Source: Chrysophaeum taylorii (Eukaryota > Sar > Pelagophyceae > Pelagomonadales > Pelagomonadaceae). From it: a stretch of 64,000 nucleotides of DNA. Where the stretch lies: the NCBI GenBank assembly GCA_029834535.1, contig JAQMWT010000021.1, positions 152,469-216,468 of the forward strand, in the 5' to 3' direction. This document shows, piece by piece, positions 11,057 through 21,207 of the stretch. Position numbers and translations under genes: made by a program. Each line of letters begins with the position of its first letter. The stretch's first letter is position 1. The notes under the pieces were generated by a model. That model worked only from the letters and a program-made list of their open reading frames with translations. It ran no database searches and had not been told where the DNA came from.

Positions 11057-12195
11057 CAGACATCCCGGCTCTAATGTCTTAGGAGCACCGAGCTTGGCTT
11101 CAAATCAAGACATGCCGACTGTGATCGACCTCGTCTTGCTTCGCGCTTCGAAGCACGTATCTTCGTATGATGCCGCGTCGTGAAGATTGCGTCGGCTGCC
11201 ACGTGAGCGAGCATATACAACTCGCCTTGCGCGAATATGTCAAGCTCGGGAATCCAAGCTACTGATGTGTCGCTACTGGGCTGGCCGCCACGCGCGGCCA
11301 TGTCGCAGTTTTGTTTGTTCTGTTTTCGTGCTGTGTGGTAATAAAGTTCCTGTGATATTAATGTGGTTTGGGATGCAGCGAGCTCCCAGGTTCAAAGAGC
11401 CAGAATAGATGTGAGAGCTGCCACATTGGATGTGCGCAAGGAAGAGAACGGGGGAAAATAAATAAATCAGGCAGCAGAGGATGGCGAGTATCGTGCTCTC
11501 TTATTAACTAACTATGGTCCACAGCCCAGTGCATGGGGTAGGCAATCCAAGCGCCGTAGCGCTCGCTCGGGACGAGGATCACTTGGAAGTCGGACGACGA
11601 GTCCAGCAAGGGAAGTCGGGGGAGAGCGGATGGCCTGTCGCCATGCGACGCGGCCTTAGGCGAGTAACAGGACTTCGTTGGTATGCGGAATTTGCAGAGT
11701 GCCTCCTCGGTTGAGATCCAGGCGGCAAGTTATTAACTGTGGAGACCCGCGGGGATGATTTAAGGCGCATTAGGAAGAGAGCATATTATTCCAAACGGTT
11801 CTAGGGAATGTGAGCGACGCAAGCTGCCCAGCGGACCTGAGAGACTGAGGTATCGATAGTTTCATACCCAAGGCGCTCGAAGGGATGAATTTTGGACATG
11901 GTGTACCCAGGTCTGACGTTGTGAAAAGCGGCACATCGCGCGCGCGCATTTCGCGCGAAATCATCGTAGAAGGTTCAAGAAGACGACCTCGGCTAAGCAT
12001 CATGATTCCTCGCCGTGGAGGTGGATCGCGAGGAAGAGACAGACGTAGACAGTTGGTTTGGCTCGAGTCGAGACGCATCTGGTGAAGCGCCTCTTCACTC
12101 GCAATACGACGGTCGTCGCAAAAACAGAAACGCCTCATCATCTGTATACGCTGGCTCTTCGAGTGCGACATCCTCAGCGCCGCGATACGCATTGT
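11057..12195. other. Gene-poor stretch, left part
   Basis: Only short random ORFs occur here, and base composition is less GC-rich than in the flanking genes. A TTAACTAACTA phrase at about 11504-11514 resembles the tail motif of the SINE-like repeat described at 27 kb. The right side is probably decayed LINE sequence leading into the relic at 12.2 kb. No functional gene is supported. Confidence 0.45.
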
Positions 12196-12535
12196 AACGT
12201 CATATTCCGGTCGCGGCGACGTTCGCTTATCTGGGCTAGTACTTTTTCGCAAATATAGTGACTCTGCGGACGCCGACTCTTGTCTGAGGCTCGTTGTTGC
12301 AGCAGTTTATGATGCGCTTCGTCATCACGCACTCTGCCAGATGGGGTATGTAAGTCCACACGGATGACGGACGAGCCGGGAAAGAGTCGAAATCCGAGAT
12401 GCTGTTCGTTGCCAAGCCAGACATTCTCTTCATTGACACGACGACCTACGATGGTGCCGACTTTTCAGACTTCGACGTTGGAGACGGCCGTCATATTCCA
12501 GCTGTGGCGACGTTCAGATAATATATCTGGACGCC
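12196..12535 (+). pseudogene. Non-LTR (LINE) reverse-transcriptase relic
   Basis: Joined across frame changes, the translation runs LVLFRKYSDSADADSCLRLV, then AAVYDALRHHALCQMG, then GKESKSEMLFVAKPD, then FDVGDGRHIPAVATFR followed by a YLG-like end. This follows the order of LINE RT domains after the catalytic YxDD: a helix, the GxxxxxxKSexmfv block, and the GdgxxIPxVxxFxYLGS block. The frames are broken by stops, so it is a dead fragment. The identification is by pattern only. Confidence 0.45.
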
Positions 12536-14612
12536 GAAGAAGTATGCAAGAAAGCGCAAAGGGCAGGGCACAAGCATAAAGCCAATGGAGAGAAAGGAAG
12601 TAAAAGAAGCAAAGGCAGGCAGGAGAAGAAGGGAGAAGAAAATGTGCAAGTAGAAGAAGTGGCGACTCGAGACAGGAGGACGGCGGCGAAGCCGCAGGAG
12701 AGAAGAAAGTCCTCGATGAAGAAAACGAAGCATAGAGAGACTTGAAAAGACGTTGCTATGCGGACAGGCGCGGGATGAAGACGCTAGGGAGCGGTCGCAG
12801 CATGATGCCTGACATCCTAAGCCGGACGCCACAATTCATTTCGGTCAAGACGGCCAAATGTCGTGAGGATGCAGGTTAACCTCATGTCATGAGTATCAAC
12901 GACACACCAAGAAGGAAACGACACGAAACAGAAGGACGGCAAGAATCTCCGCCGGCAACCTACCGCGCACGAAGTTATAAGCATCGTCGGTGCCATCGGG
13001 GTGGTAGCAGAAGAGCGTAGCGTCCGTGAATCAAGCATAAGAGAAGTCTGGTGAGCAGAGAGACGGGAAATTAACCAGCCCAGAATCGCTGTGCTCGCAA
13101 TTACACGATGATGAAGCAGCAAAGTAGCCATATAACTAGCTCTGTCGCGCCGTTGTCAAAGTGGGATGAAGGCATGTATCAATAGAAGCGACTCGGAAGA
13201 TCCAGTCCGGCGACAACAGCGACACGCGTGATCAGGGACGAGAAAATCCCTAGACCGCTGCTTTGGTGGCCTAATACGCCGCGAGGACCCTCACCTGTCA
13301 AGAAGGACGTACGCGTGCCGACATAAGATGTCGGGACAATCGAAGGTGCAGGGGCGACATCCGCGGGCTCGTATGCACGAAGACGCACAACCCCAAGCTG
13401 CACGAGCAAAGTCGACCAAACCCGATCACAAAGACGACGACGCCGCTGGAATGTGGCGAACCAGCGCCGGCAAAGTCAAGAAAAGCGTGCAAGAATGGCC
13501 ACCCACGCCCGCCCCACGTCGACCACGCGCCGAAAAGCCATCAGCAGGCTGCTCGAGATTCTCGGCGGCAAAGGCAAACCTGCTGTCAGACGGTTTGCGG
13601 CATATTGGAGAAGGCCACGCAGCCATGAGAGGTCATACGAGCCGAAATGCGTCACGAGGCGTGAAGTGCGCAGTCTCATCCAAAATATCGCCTGATGTAA
13701 CAGGCACGCCCTGCAAGAGGCCATTGTGAATAATGTGCAAGCACATATCGCCTTTAATAAGACCAGCTTCCACGGGTGGTGGTTATCGAGGGAAAAGATC
13801 ACAGAAGGGACCAAAGCGCGCTGGTTGTGTGGCACAGTTGTCCATGAACTCAGCGCGAAACGCGGAGGGATTTTTGGGGCCGAGAGACTATGACCCACAA
13901 AGCGAAAGCGTAGGGGCTGTAATGAAGGTAATCTTTAGAATGACACAAACGGCCAAAAATCCTCCACAATGGAGAGGCAGGCGGCAACTCCATGGCCATA
14001 ACTGGCTTCGCGCTACGTTGCCGAAATTTGCAAAAAACACGGCTCTCGCGTTGACTACTACTACTACTACTGTAGCAAAGAATCCAGTGGCGGGAATCAT
14101 CAATGGGTGGCGGGAACGTATCTTCAGTATATTTTGTATTGGGTTCTCTCCGAATCAATTGGCGGCGGTATATTTTCAGCTAATGTGAGATCACCTGCCC
14201 GTATACAAATAGTTCCAAAAACTCCCGCCGTTGTTACTGTAGTGTGAAGCAGGCGATTTTACTAAACCTCCTGCGCGATGGCGTGAGCGTTTTTTGAGCT
14301 GCTTCCAAGATAGGGGGTTGCCCGGACCTTACCCTTCCGTGCCAAAAACGTGGTTCGATTGCGCTTGGTGGTGGTGGTCTTGACGACCCATACAAGTAAA
14401 ATGAGTTTCCACGAGTTATCTTAAATATGGTTGTTGTTGTTGTCTTGTGGCGAGAGACGCTTTATAATTAGGGTAGAGGAAGGTCGACTTCTAATAAATA
14501 ATAAGAGGGGGGATATGAGGACTAATAATAATAGTAAGGGGGGTCACGCACGACAAGGGTCAACCATAAATAATCCTTGGCACGACGACCATTTCATAGG
14601 CCAGAAAAACTG
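12536..14612. other. Gene-poor stretch, right part
   Basis: This is purine-rich with many short ORFs on both strands (for example 13328-13729 plus and 13131-12817 minus), none with a recognisable domain. It may be the eroded 3' part of the LINE relic. The last ~450 bp before the oxidase gene contain GTT and ATT/AAT-type simple sequence and presumably its promoter. Confidence 0.4.
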
Positions 14613-17600
14613 ATGGCTTCTGAGATGGTTTTCTTCGTCAAGGGTGTGGACCTGTTGGTGGTGGGGGCGAAGGTGATCGCGGTATGTGTTTCGTGTGTCG
14701 TGTTGTGGAAGTATTTCTCGCGGCGAATCGATAAGCTCGAGGAAGAAAATAACGAATCGTCGTCGATCGAAAACAACATCAAGGAGGCGACGGAACCGTT
14801 GTCTCCGCGCTCGGTAGTGGTGGTGACGGTGAACGGCGTCGTGCATCGCATCGAGAACCCGTCGCCACGGTTGACGTTGCTGTCGTGGCTGCGCGACTCG
14901 CTGAAGCTGACGGGTTCGAAGATCGGATGCGGCGAGGGGGGCTGCGGCGCGTGCACCGTGATCGAGAACGACGCGCACGCGATAAACTCGTGCCTTCGGC
15001 TCGTTGTGGCGTGCGACGGAATGTCGATTACGACAATCGAGGGTCTGGGGTCGAAGGCTTCCGGGTACTCGGAGGAACAGATTGCACTCGCAGATGGGAA
15101 CGGATCGCAGTGCGGGTTTTGCTCGCCGGGGTGGAGCGTCGCGATGCGCGGACTGCGGAATGAAGGCGAAGTGACGGCTGAACGCATCGAGAGAGACCTG
15201 GACGGAAATATTTGCCGGTGCACGGGATACCGTCCGATCGTCGAGTCGTTCAAGAATGCTTTTGCCGACGTCGAGTTGGCGGCCGAACCGTGCCGGTCGG
15301 TCGCGACGGGAAAGCCGTGCGGCGGGCTGTGCGGGGTGGTTGATAAGGTGAGGGGGTTATCGTATGTGGCGCCGACCACGCTCAAGGAGCTCTACGGTCT
15401 CGTCGATGGGTTGAGTTACGAACCGGTCGAGTTGGTCGGTGGCGCGACGGCGACGATCGGCGTCTCCAAATATTACGGGGATTGCCTGGGCCCGCCGTGG
15501 GAGGGGGGTCTGCTGACGTCGGGGGCGCGGCTCGTCGCCACCAAGTCGGTTCCCGAGCTTTGCGAGATTTCGGCGACGCGCGATCGGCTCGTGGTCGGCG
15601 CGGCGACTACTATCTCAGAACTAGCGAAAACCCTCGAGTCGTACGAGGGGAGCCAGAAGCTGGCCGTCGGCGCGCGGCACCTCCGACGCGTTGCGAATCA
15701 CCAAGTGCGCAACAGCGCGACCTGGGCGGGAAATTTGGTGCTCGCCGCCAGGGCCTCGGGTTTCATCTCGGACGTCCTGGCGGCGTTTTGCGTCCTGGAC
15801 GCGACGATCAAGGCGTCGCGCGTCGTTCGAGGCCGCCGGGAGACGGCGCGTAGGTCGGCCGAGGAGCTCGTGCGCGACATCCGCGAGAACCGTTGTGCCG
15901 GGTGCGTGATCCTCTCGATGTCGGTCGTCCTGGACGACGACGACGACGACGATAAAAGATCTTTCGCCTACGCGGACAAGGTGAGCGCGCGCCACTCGAA
16001 CGCGCACGCGATCGCGAACTGCGGCCTAGCCGTGGTGCTGCGGGCCTCAGGGAAAGTCGCGACCGCGCGGTGTGTCTTGGGCGGCGTCGCCGACAAGGCC
16101 GCGCGCGCCTTGGTGAAGTCTGTCGTCGGAAAGTTCCTCGACAACTCGACGGTCCAAGTTGCGTTGCGGGAAATCCGCGCAGCGTGCGATTCCCCCGATT
16201 CGTACGAAGCCGACCTGGCCGTCGGGTTGGCGTACAAGGGGTTGCTGGGCGCGACGGCGCCGGATTTGCCGCTGCTCCGGTCGGCCCTTCTCTCGCTCGC
16301 TGCCGACAGGCCGGTGACCTCCGCGTCCCAGCACGTCTCTGGCGCCGACAACATCGACAACGCGCCGGCGAGCGTCGGCCGCGTCAAGCTCGCCGCGCGC
16401 CTCCAAGCGTCGGGAGAGGCGGCGTACGCGACCGACGTCGACGCCGTCGCCGGCGAGCTCCACGCGCACTTCGCTATTGTAAACTCGAAAAACTTGTCGT
16501 CGGGGGCCGGCGCGCTGGCGACCTTGGATGTTGCGAAGGCCCTGCGGGTTCCGGGCTGCGTGGACGTCATCACTTCGGCCAACCTCGCCGCTCGCTACGG
16601 CAGCGTCGGGACGCTCGGCGACGACGACGACCCGCTCCTCTACGGTATCGGCGACGACGTCTTCGTCGGAGCGCGGGTCGCGATCGCCGTCGCGACCGAC
16701 TACGCCGCGGCGATCCAAGCGGCCCGGGCCGTCGTCGTGTCGGTCGCCGCGAAGGAGGCAGCGAGTTACGGCCGTCTCGTCGACCCCGCGACCGCGCTCG
16801 CGGCGCACTTTGGTGGTGCTGGAAAGGACGCAGCCAGCAGGACGTGCCGCGGGGTGCGAGGCAAGTGGCGCAAGATCGGGCTTCCGCGGCCTGGGCACCT
16901 CGAGGTCCGCGACAGTCGCGTGTGCGTGGAGCACGTCGGGCGTCGTCGCGAGAAGAGCAGGGACGCGGTCGAGGTGCGCGGGACGCTGCGGACGGCGCAG
17001 ACCAAGCACTTCCACATGGAGACCCACGCCGCCAGGGCCGTGCCGTTGGAGGACGCGGTCTTGGAAGTGTACTCGAGCTCCCAGGACAACGCGCTCGCAC
17101 AGACGACCATCGCTGGCGTCCTGGCGTACCCCGAACACAAGATCGTCGTCAAGTGCCGGCGCGCCGGCGGCGGGTTCGGCGGCAAGCTCACGCTGCACTT
17201 GGCGGCGGCGAGCGCGGTGTCTGTGGTCGCCGAGAAGCACGGGGTAGCCTGCCGGCTTCACGCCGAGCGGCGCGACGACATGAACTCGACGGGGGGTAGG
17301 GAGCCCTCGACGTGCGCGTACGCGGCGACGATCGATCCGACGACTCTCGAGCTACAGACGTATGCCGTTGACTTCGAGCTGACGGCGGGCGTCGCGACCT
17401 CGGACGCGACGGGCAGCGGGTCGATGGCCGTGGCGTGGTCGGACAACGTATACCTCGCCGCACACCACATCGCCCGGACCTCGGCGATCCAGACGCGAGC
17501 CCCGCGGAACACGTCGATGCGGTCGCCCGGCGTGCTCCAGTCGCACGCGACGCACGAGCTTGCTATGGTGCATTTGGCGCACGCATTGAAGAAACCCATC

Positions 17601-18716
17601 CACGAGGTGCAGGAGGCGAGTTTCTACGCGGTTGGCGATGCGACACCCTACGGAAACGTCCTCGGGGAAAACGGCTTCAACTACACCGTACCAAAACTGT
17701 GGGCTAACGCCAAGCCGCGCTACCTACTGCGCCGCGATGCCGTCGACGCCTTCAATACGGCGAACAAATATAAAAAAAGAGGCGTCTACCTGATGCCCAC
17801 CAAGTTCACCATCGGACTGAGCGACTGGAAGATCCCGGCGTTCGTCGTGATATACTCTGACGGAACCGTCGACGTCACGACGGGAGGCGCCGAGATCGGC
17901 CAGGGCTTGTACACCAAGGTTGCGGCCTGTGCGGCCAAAACCCTCGGCTGCGACATCGACCTCGTCCGCGTCTGCGCGACGGCCACCGACAAGGTCCCCA
18001 ACAGCACCTGCACGGGTGGTTCCGGTACTTCGGAGTCGGCGTGCAACGCGGCGATTCTAGCGTGCCAGACGCTCGCCGACCGCCTCGCTACGTACGTCGA
18101 AGAATCTACCACCTGGACAGACGCCGTCTCGGCGGCTCTCGGCGATGGCGTCGAGCTCGCGGCGACCGGCTACAACAACCTCAACACGGGCCAGGAATTC
18201 GACTACGCCACGTACGGGGTCGGCTTGGCCGAAGTCGAGGTCGACGTCATCACGGGCGAAGTTGGCGTGGTCGAAATGAGCCTCCATCTCGACCAAGGTA
18301 CCTCCCTGAACTCGGAGATCGATCTCGGCCAGATCGAGGGGGGGTGCATGATGGCACTTGGATTCTTTTTTACGGAAGTCAACGTCGTCGATCCTAAGAC
18401 CGGGGCGCAGAGCGCGCAGGGTACGTGGGAATACAAACCCCCCATGATCTCGGACATTCCCCTCAATCTCAACGTCACGATGCTCCCCAACACCCCAAAC
18501 GCCTGCGACGTCTCCGTGCTGCGGAGCAAGGCCTCGGGGGAGCCGCCGATGCAGTGCGCCGCTGCCATGTTCTTCGCCGCGCGCGAGGCCGTCTCCGCCG
18601 CGCGCGAGGCCCTCGCGGGCAACACCGACTTCTTCTCGCTTCCGATCCCCGCGACCCCCGAGGCCATCCGCACGGCATGCCTCCTCGCCGACGACAACCT
18701 CGTCGTGCACATCTAG
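14613..18716 (+). CDS. Xanthine dehydrogenase/aldehyde oxidase-like molybdo-flavoenzyme with N-terminal TM anchor
   Basis: This single exon encodes 1367 residues. Domains in order: a hydrophobic helix at about residues 12-33; a plant-ferredoxin [2Fe-2S] domain with KIGCGEGGCGACTVI (Cys106, 111, 114, then Cys127); a second [2Fe-2S] with QCGFC (167, 170) and CRCTGYRP (201, 203); a FAD domain (ELVGGATATIGVSKYY); and the molybdopterin domains with HFHMETHAARAVP, AGGGFGGKLT, GGAEIGQGLY and the catalytic-Glu loop ASGEPPMQC. The family hydroxylates purines or aldehydes. The usual substrate-site RGFGGPQ-type loop reads MRSPGVLQSH, and I do not see an XDH-type FFxGYR motif, so substrate and electron acceptor are open. 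The N-terminal TM is unusual, since relatives are soluble. ATG 14613 was chosen; a TTG at 14577 is not a credible start. Confidence 0.9.
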   Translation: MASEMVFFVKGVDLLVVGAKVIAVCVSCVVLWKYFSRRIDKLEEENNESSSIENNIKEATEPLSPRSVVVVTVNGVVHRIENPSPRLTLLSWLRDSLKLTGSKIGCGEGGCGACTVIENDAHAINSCLRLVVACDGMSITTIEGLGSKASGYSEEQIALADGNGSQCGFCSPGWSVAMRGLRNEGEVTAERIERDLDGNICRCTGYRPIVESFKNAFADVELAAEPCRSVATGKPCGGLCGVVDKVRGLSYVAPTTLKELYGLVDGLSYEPVELVGGATATIGVSKYYGDCLGPPWEGGLLTSGARLVATKSVPELCEISATRDRLVVGAATTISELAKTLESYEGSQKLAVGARHLRRVANHQVRNSATWAGNLVLAARASGFISDVLAAFCVLDATIKASRVVRGRRETARRSAEELVRDIRENRCAGCVILSMSVVLDDDDDDDKRSFAYADKVSARHSNAHAIANCGLAVVLRASGKVATARCVLGGVADKAARALVKSVVGKFLDNSTVQVALREIRAACDSPDSYEADLAVGLAYKGLLGATAPDLPLLRSALLSLAADRPVTSASQHVSGADNIDNAPASVGRVKLAARLQASGEAAYATDVDAVAGELHAHFAIVNSKNLSSGAGALATLDVAKALRVPGCVDVITSANLAARYGSVGTLGDDDDPLLYGIGDDVFVGARVAIAVATDYAAAIQAARAVVVSVAAKEAASYGRLVDPATALAAHFGGAGKDAASRTCRGVRGKWRKIGLPRPGHLEVRDSRVCVEHVGRRREKSRDAVEVRGTLRTAQTKHFHMETHAARAVPLEDAVLEVYSSSQDNALAQTTIAGVLAYPEHKIVVKCRRAGGGFGGKLTLHLAAASAVSVVAEKHGVACRLHAERRDDMNSTGGREPSTCAYAATIDPTTLELQTYAVDFELTAGVATSDATGSGSMAVAWSDNVYLAAHHIARTSAIQTRAPRNTSMRSPGVLQSHATHELAMVHLAHALKKPIHEVQEASFYAVGDATPYGNVLGENGFNYTVPKLWANAKPRYLLRRDAVDAFNTANKYKKRGVYLMPTKFTIGLSDWKIPAFVVIYSDGTVDVTTGGAEIGQGLYTKVAACAAKTLGCDIDLVRVCATATDKVPNSTCTGGSGTSESACNAAILACQTLADRLATYVEESTTWTDAVSAALGDGVELAATGYNNLNTGQEFDYATYGVGLAEVEVDVITGEVGVVEMSLHLDQGTSLNSEIDLGQIEGGCMMALGFFFTEVNVVDPKTGAQSAQGTWEYKPPMISDIPLNLNVTMLPNTPNACDVSVLRSKASGEPPMQCAAAMFFAAREAVSAAREALAGNTDFFSLPIPATPEAIRTACLLADDNLVVHI

Positions 18717-18848
18717 AAAGAAAGAGTCCTTACTGCTGCCGCCGCCGCCGCCGCCGAAATGAAATCACCTAGTAGTAAGTTTGCGTCGTCTGCAAAGTGA
18801 AAAAGTAAGCACCTCCACCATAATAGTAGGCGCGACGACGACGACGCG

Positions 18849-19976
18849 TCAAGAGACGGGACAGTCTCCGCCCGCGTGCGTTGTTTGCTGCGCGAGGGCG
18901 GCCGCGGCGTCGGGCGTGGAGCCCGCGTCGGTGGCAGGGAGATCGCTGGGTCCTCGGAAGGAATCAGGGGTGTGGAGGGAGGGTATCCAGAGAAAGTAGG
19001 CAGGGTCCTGGAGACGCTTGCCCCAGTAGAGGGGGATCGCGACCTTGCGGTCGGCAGGGTTGAGAAGGGTGCAGTCGTCCCCGTAGACGCGCTTTGCCAG
19101 ATCCTCCATCGCGAGGTCGTCCCCCAAGACGTTAATTTCTGCGTTCTCCAAGAGCGCGACGTCGATCGAGGGCAGCGGGAACTTGTCCGGGCCGCCCTTG
19201 AAGTGAATAAAAGCCTTGATATCAGCCACCGTATACGTAGGCTCGACGGGAAGCATGTACAACTGCCCCATGCCAACGAGAAAGACGTGAGGAGCGTAAG
19301 GATCAACTTCCCTCGAGACCGTCGTCATCTCGACGGCCTCGTGGGGGTCGATAGTCCGGTGCTCGATGGCCTCGCGCTCGTAGTCGTCTAGGGCTCGAGC
19401 GACGCGCGCGACCTCCGCGTCGAGAGCCGCGGCGTCCGAGCTCCGTAACACGAAAATTTCCTCGTTCTCCCTAAAATCCCCTATCGGCGCGTCGTCGGGG
19501 ATCATTGTTTTTGCAAACGTCAAGTAGGACCGCGTATCAGAAATCGCGAGCAAAGCGTCGGCGGGGTCGATGCGGGGGGATCTTCGACCGTTGTACGTTT
19601 CCAGAAACTTATTCTTAAGCCGAGACGCGGGCGCCTCGACCCACGCCTCGGGGATCGTGATAGCGACCCGGAGCCGCCGCCCAGCCTCAACGGCATCAAT
19701 CCCGAACCCCTCGTACTGCACGAACACCTTGACGCGCTTTTTCTTGTACTCGCCGAGGTCGATCACGTACTTCGCACCGAGCCCGAGCACATCCCGCAAT
19801 TTGCCGCCCCGTTTCTTCGCGCGCTCCTGCCGCCGCGCCACCTCGTCAACTCGATGATGATGATGATCCGTTGACGACGACACCGGGTATTTCTTCGCGG
19901 GGGGCTCGTGCTTCTTCTTCGCATCTTCCTCCTTCTCGACACCACCACCTTCGAGCGAGGTAAGGTCGATGTCCAT
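18849..19976 (-). CDS. Conserved-looking protein of unknown function
   Basis: The 375-residue single-exon product has a charged, His-run-containing N-terminus (residues 1-60), a middle region with VFVQYEGFGIDAVEAG, and a C-terminal region with VFLVGMGQLYMLPVEPTYT and FHFKGGPDKFPLPS-like segments. I recognise no domain and no membrane segment. Length, single frame and codon use support a real gene. It is convergent with the oxidase gene (132 bp) and divergent from the small gene at 20064, with an inverted repeat in the shared promoter. Confidence 0.65.
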   Translation of the reverse strand: MDIDLTSLEGGGVEKEEDAKKKHEPPAKKYPVSSSTDHHHHRVDEVARRQERAKKRGGKLRDVLGLGAKYVIDLGEYKKKRVKVFVQYEGFGIDAVEAGRRLRVAITIPEAWVEAPASRLKNKFLETYNGRRSPRIDPADALLAISDTRSYLTFAKTMIPDDAPIGDFRENEEIFVLRSSDAAALDAEVARVARALDDYEREAIEHRTIDPHEAVEMTTVSREVDPYAPHVFLVGMGQLYMLPVEPTYTVADIKAFIHFKGGPDKFPLPSIDVALLENAEINVLGDDLAMEDLAKRVYGDDCTLLNPADRKVAIPLYWGKRLQDPAYFLWIPSLHTPDSFRGPSDLPATDAGSTPDAAAALAQQTTHAGGDCPVS

Positions 19977-19990
19977 CTCGCGTCAAATCG

Positions 19991-20010
19991 GTCCGTTAGT
20001 CCTAACGGAC
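19991..20010. promoter_or_regulatory. Inverted repeat in divergent promoter
   Basis: GTCCGTTA-GTCC-TAACGGAC is an 8-bp perfect inverted repeat with a 4-nt spacer. It lies in the 87-bp gap between the starts at 19976 (minus) and 20064 (plus). Its position suggests a shared operator-like site; there is no direct evidence. Confidence 0.35.
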
Positions 20011-20063
20011 TAAAGACGTCGAAGACCAACGTTGAAGCGTTCAGAACCAGCATCACTTTGAGT

Positions 20064-20528
20064 ATGGCAGCAGCACCATCAGAGTTGCGTCCCTTCGCGC
20101 GGATCGTGCTTTCGCGGTTGGGGACGATAAAGGATGCTGCGGCCAAGGCCCTCGACTACATCGACCGAACCTGCGACGCCTTGTTGGATGACGATGACCA
20201 GGCCTCTGATTGCACCGCCGACTACTCCGAACCATCCCTCGCCTCGCTCCTCTTGCGAGGGCAGGTCTCCAAAGACCAAGAACCCAAGACCCTTCTGGGC
20301 CCCGTGGTCGAACGCGAGTTTCTTTCCAACCGAAACGCACTATTAACCTTCTCCCACAGGCCACCTGGCGAGACTCCAACGCTTAAGACCAGCGGCCACT
20401 TCCGACGACGACTGGGTGTGAGTATTGTTGTGAGAAAAAGTGTGTTGCCTCACCTCTCCCGCAGGATCGTGCGCGACTCCGCGCCCAACCTCGAAGACTG
20501 GAGCGTCATCTCTATTACCGCTTCCTGA
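20064..20528 (+). CDS. Small three-exon protein, unknown function
   Basis: My model has exons 20064-20313, 20360-20417 and 20465-20528 (123 residues). Intron 2 (20418-20464, 47 bp) is GTGAGT...GCAG. Intron 1 (20314-20359, 46 bp) needs a GC-AG pair (GCGAGT...CACAG), because no GT donor gives the phase that exons 2-3 require. The spliced C-terminus reads TSDDDWVIVRDSAPNLEDW, far more protein-like than the unspliced frame. The N-terminus (RLGTIKDAAAKALDYIDR) resembles the start of the golgin-like protein at 31348, suggesting a related membrane-targeting helix. No family is recognised. Confidence 0.55.
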   Translation: MAAAPSELRPFARIVLSRLGTIKDAAAKALDYIDRTCDALLDDDDQASDCTADYSEPSLASLLLRGQVSKDQEPKTLLGPVVEREFLSNRNALLTFSHRPPGETPTLKTSGHFRRRLGVSIVVRKSVLPHLSRRIVRDSAPNLEDWSVISITAS

Positions 20529-21207
20529 ATCATGAATCCTCCTTCGCGCGCGCGTCTTCTGATGTCCGTCGAGAGCACACCTCCACCCGCCCGCGCGACT
20601 TCACTTCCCGACGATATGGCTTTTTTTTCCCCCGGACCGTGCCGTCGTTCTGATTCGTAACAATGAATGACCGCGCCGCCTCCCATTTATTATGCGGAAT
20701 GGTGTTGGGACGTCACTTCCCCCATACGGGGCCCTAACCTAACCGCCCCCGTGGTGTGCGTGGGGTATATGTTTCTGTCTGTGGCACACGACCCTCGAAC
20801 AGAGAAACCTCGGTCGGTCGGTCGGTCTCCGCGAAGTGTAGTGGGCCTCGCAGTACTACTGCTACCCATTGTTTGTTTTGCCTGGCGGGCTGCGAAGCGA
20901 CGACACGCTTTAAAAAGAAAGCCCCGGTTTGCGATGATCCTAACCTCGTCGTAGTTTGCCCCATCATCATCATCCTACATCAGTTAGTTAGGGGTGAAAG
21001 CGGAACTCTCAAAACCTTCTTGCTCGTAACTAACTAACTGGTCGTTAGCAAAGTAGCGGAGTGATCCAGGAGTAAAGCGCGACCTTTCTGATATATAATA
21101 AAGAACTGTCGACCGTTTCGGAGAAACTAGAAGAAGAAGAAGAAGAAGAAGAAGTAAAGTTTTGTGGCCAGTAAGTAGTTGTCGCACGTTCCGAAAGCAT
21201 AAAAGAG
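20529..21207. other. Intergenic with (TTAG)/(TAAC) tracts
   Basis: No gene is seen. CAGTTAGTTAGG at about 20979-20990 and TAACTAACTAACT at about 21029-21041 form an inverted pair. They match the variable tail of the SINE-like repeats and may be footprints. A GAA tract at about 21132-21155 lies just upstream of the next gene. Confidence 0.4.

Noticed and set aside
11380-11410. tRNA gene suggested by a GGTTCAAA-like loop
   Set aside because: No cloverleaf could be folded around it; no tRNA, rRNA or snRNA gene was found anywhere in the window.
16047-17299. Paired ~400-codon ORFs on both strands inside the oxidase gene
   Set aside because: Both are Arg/Gly/Ala-rich shadows of a gene with clear molybdoenzyme motifs in the main frame.
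18713-19306. Minus-strand 197-codon ORF overlapping the 18849 gene
   Set aside because: Ser/Thr/Arg-rich alternative frame of the longer, better-composed ORF.
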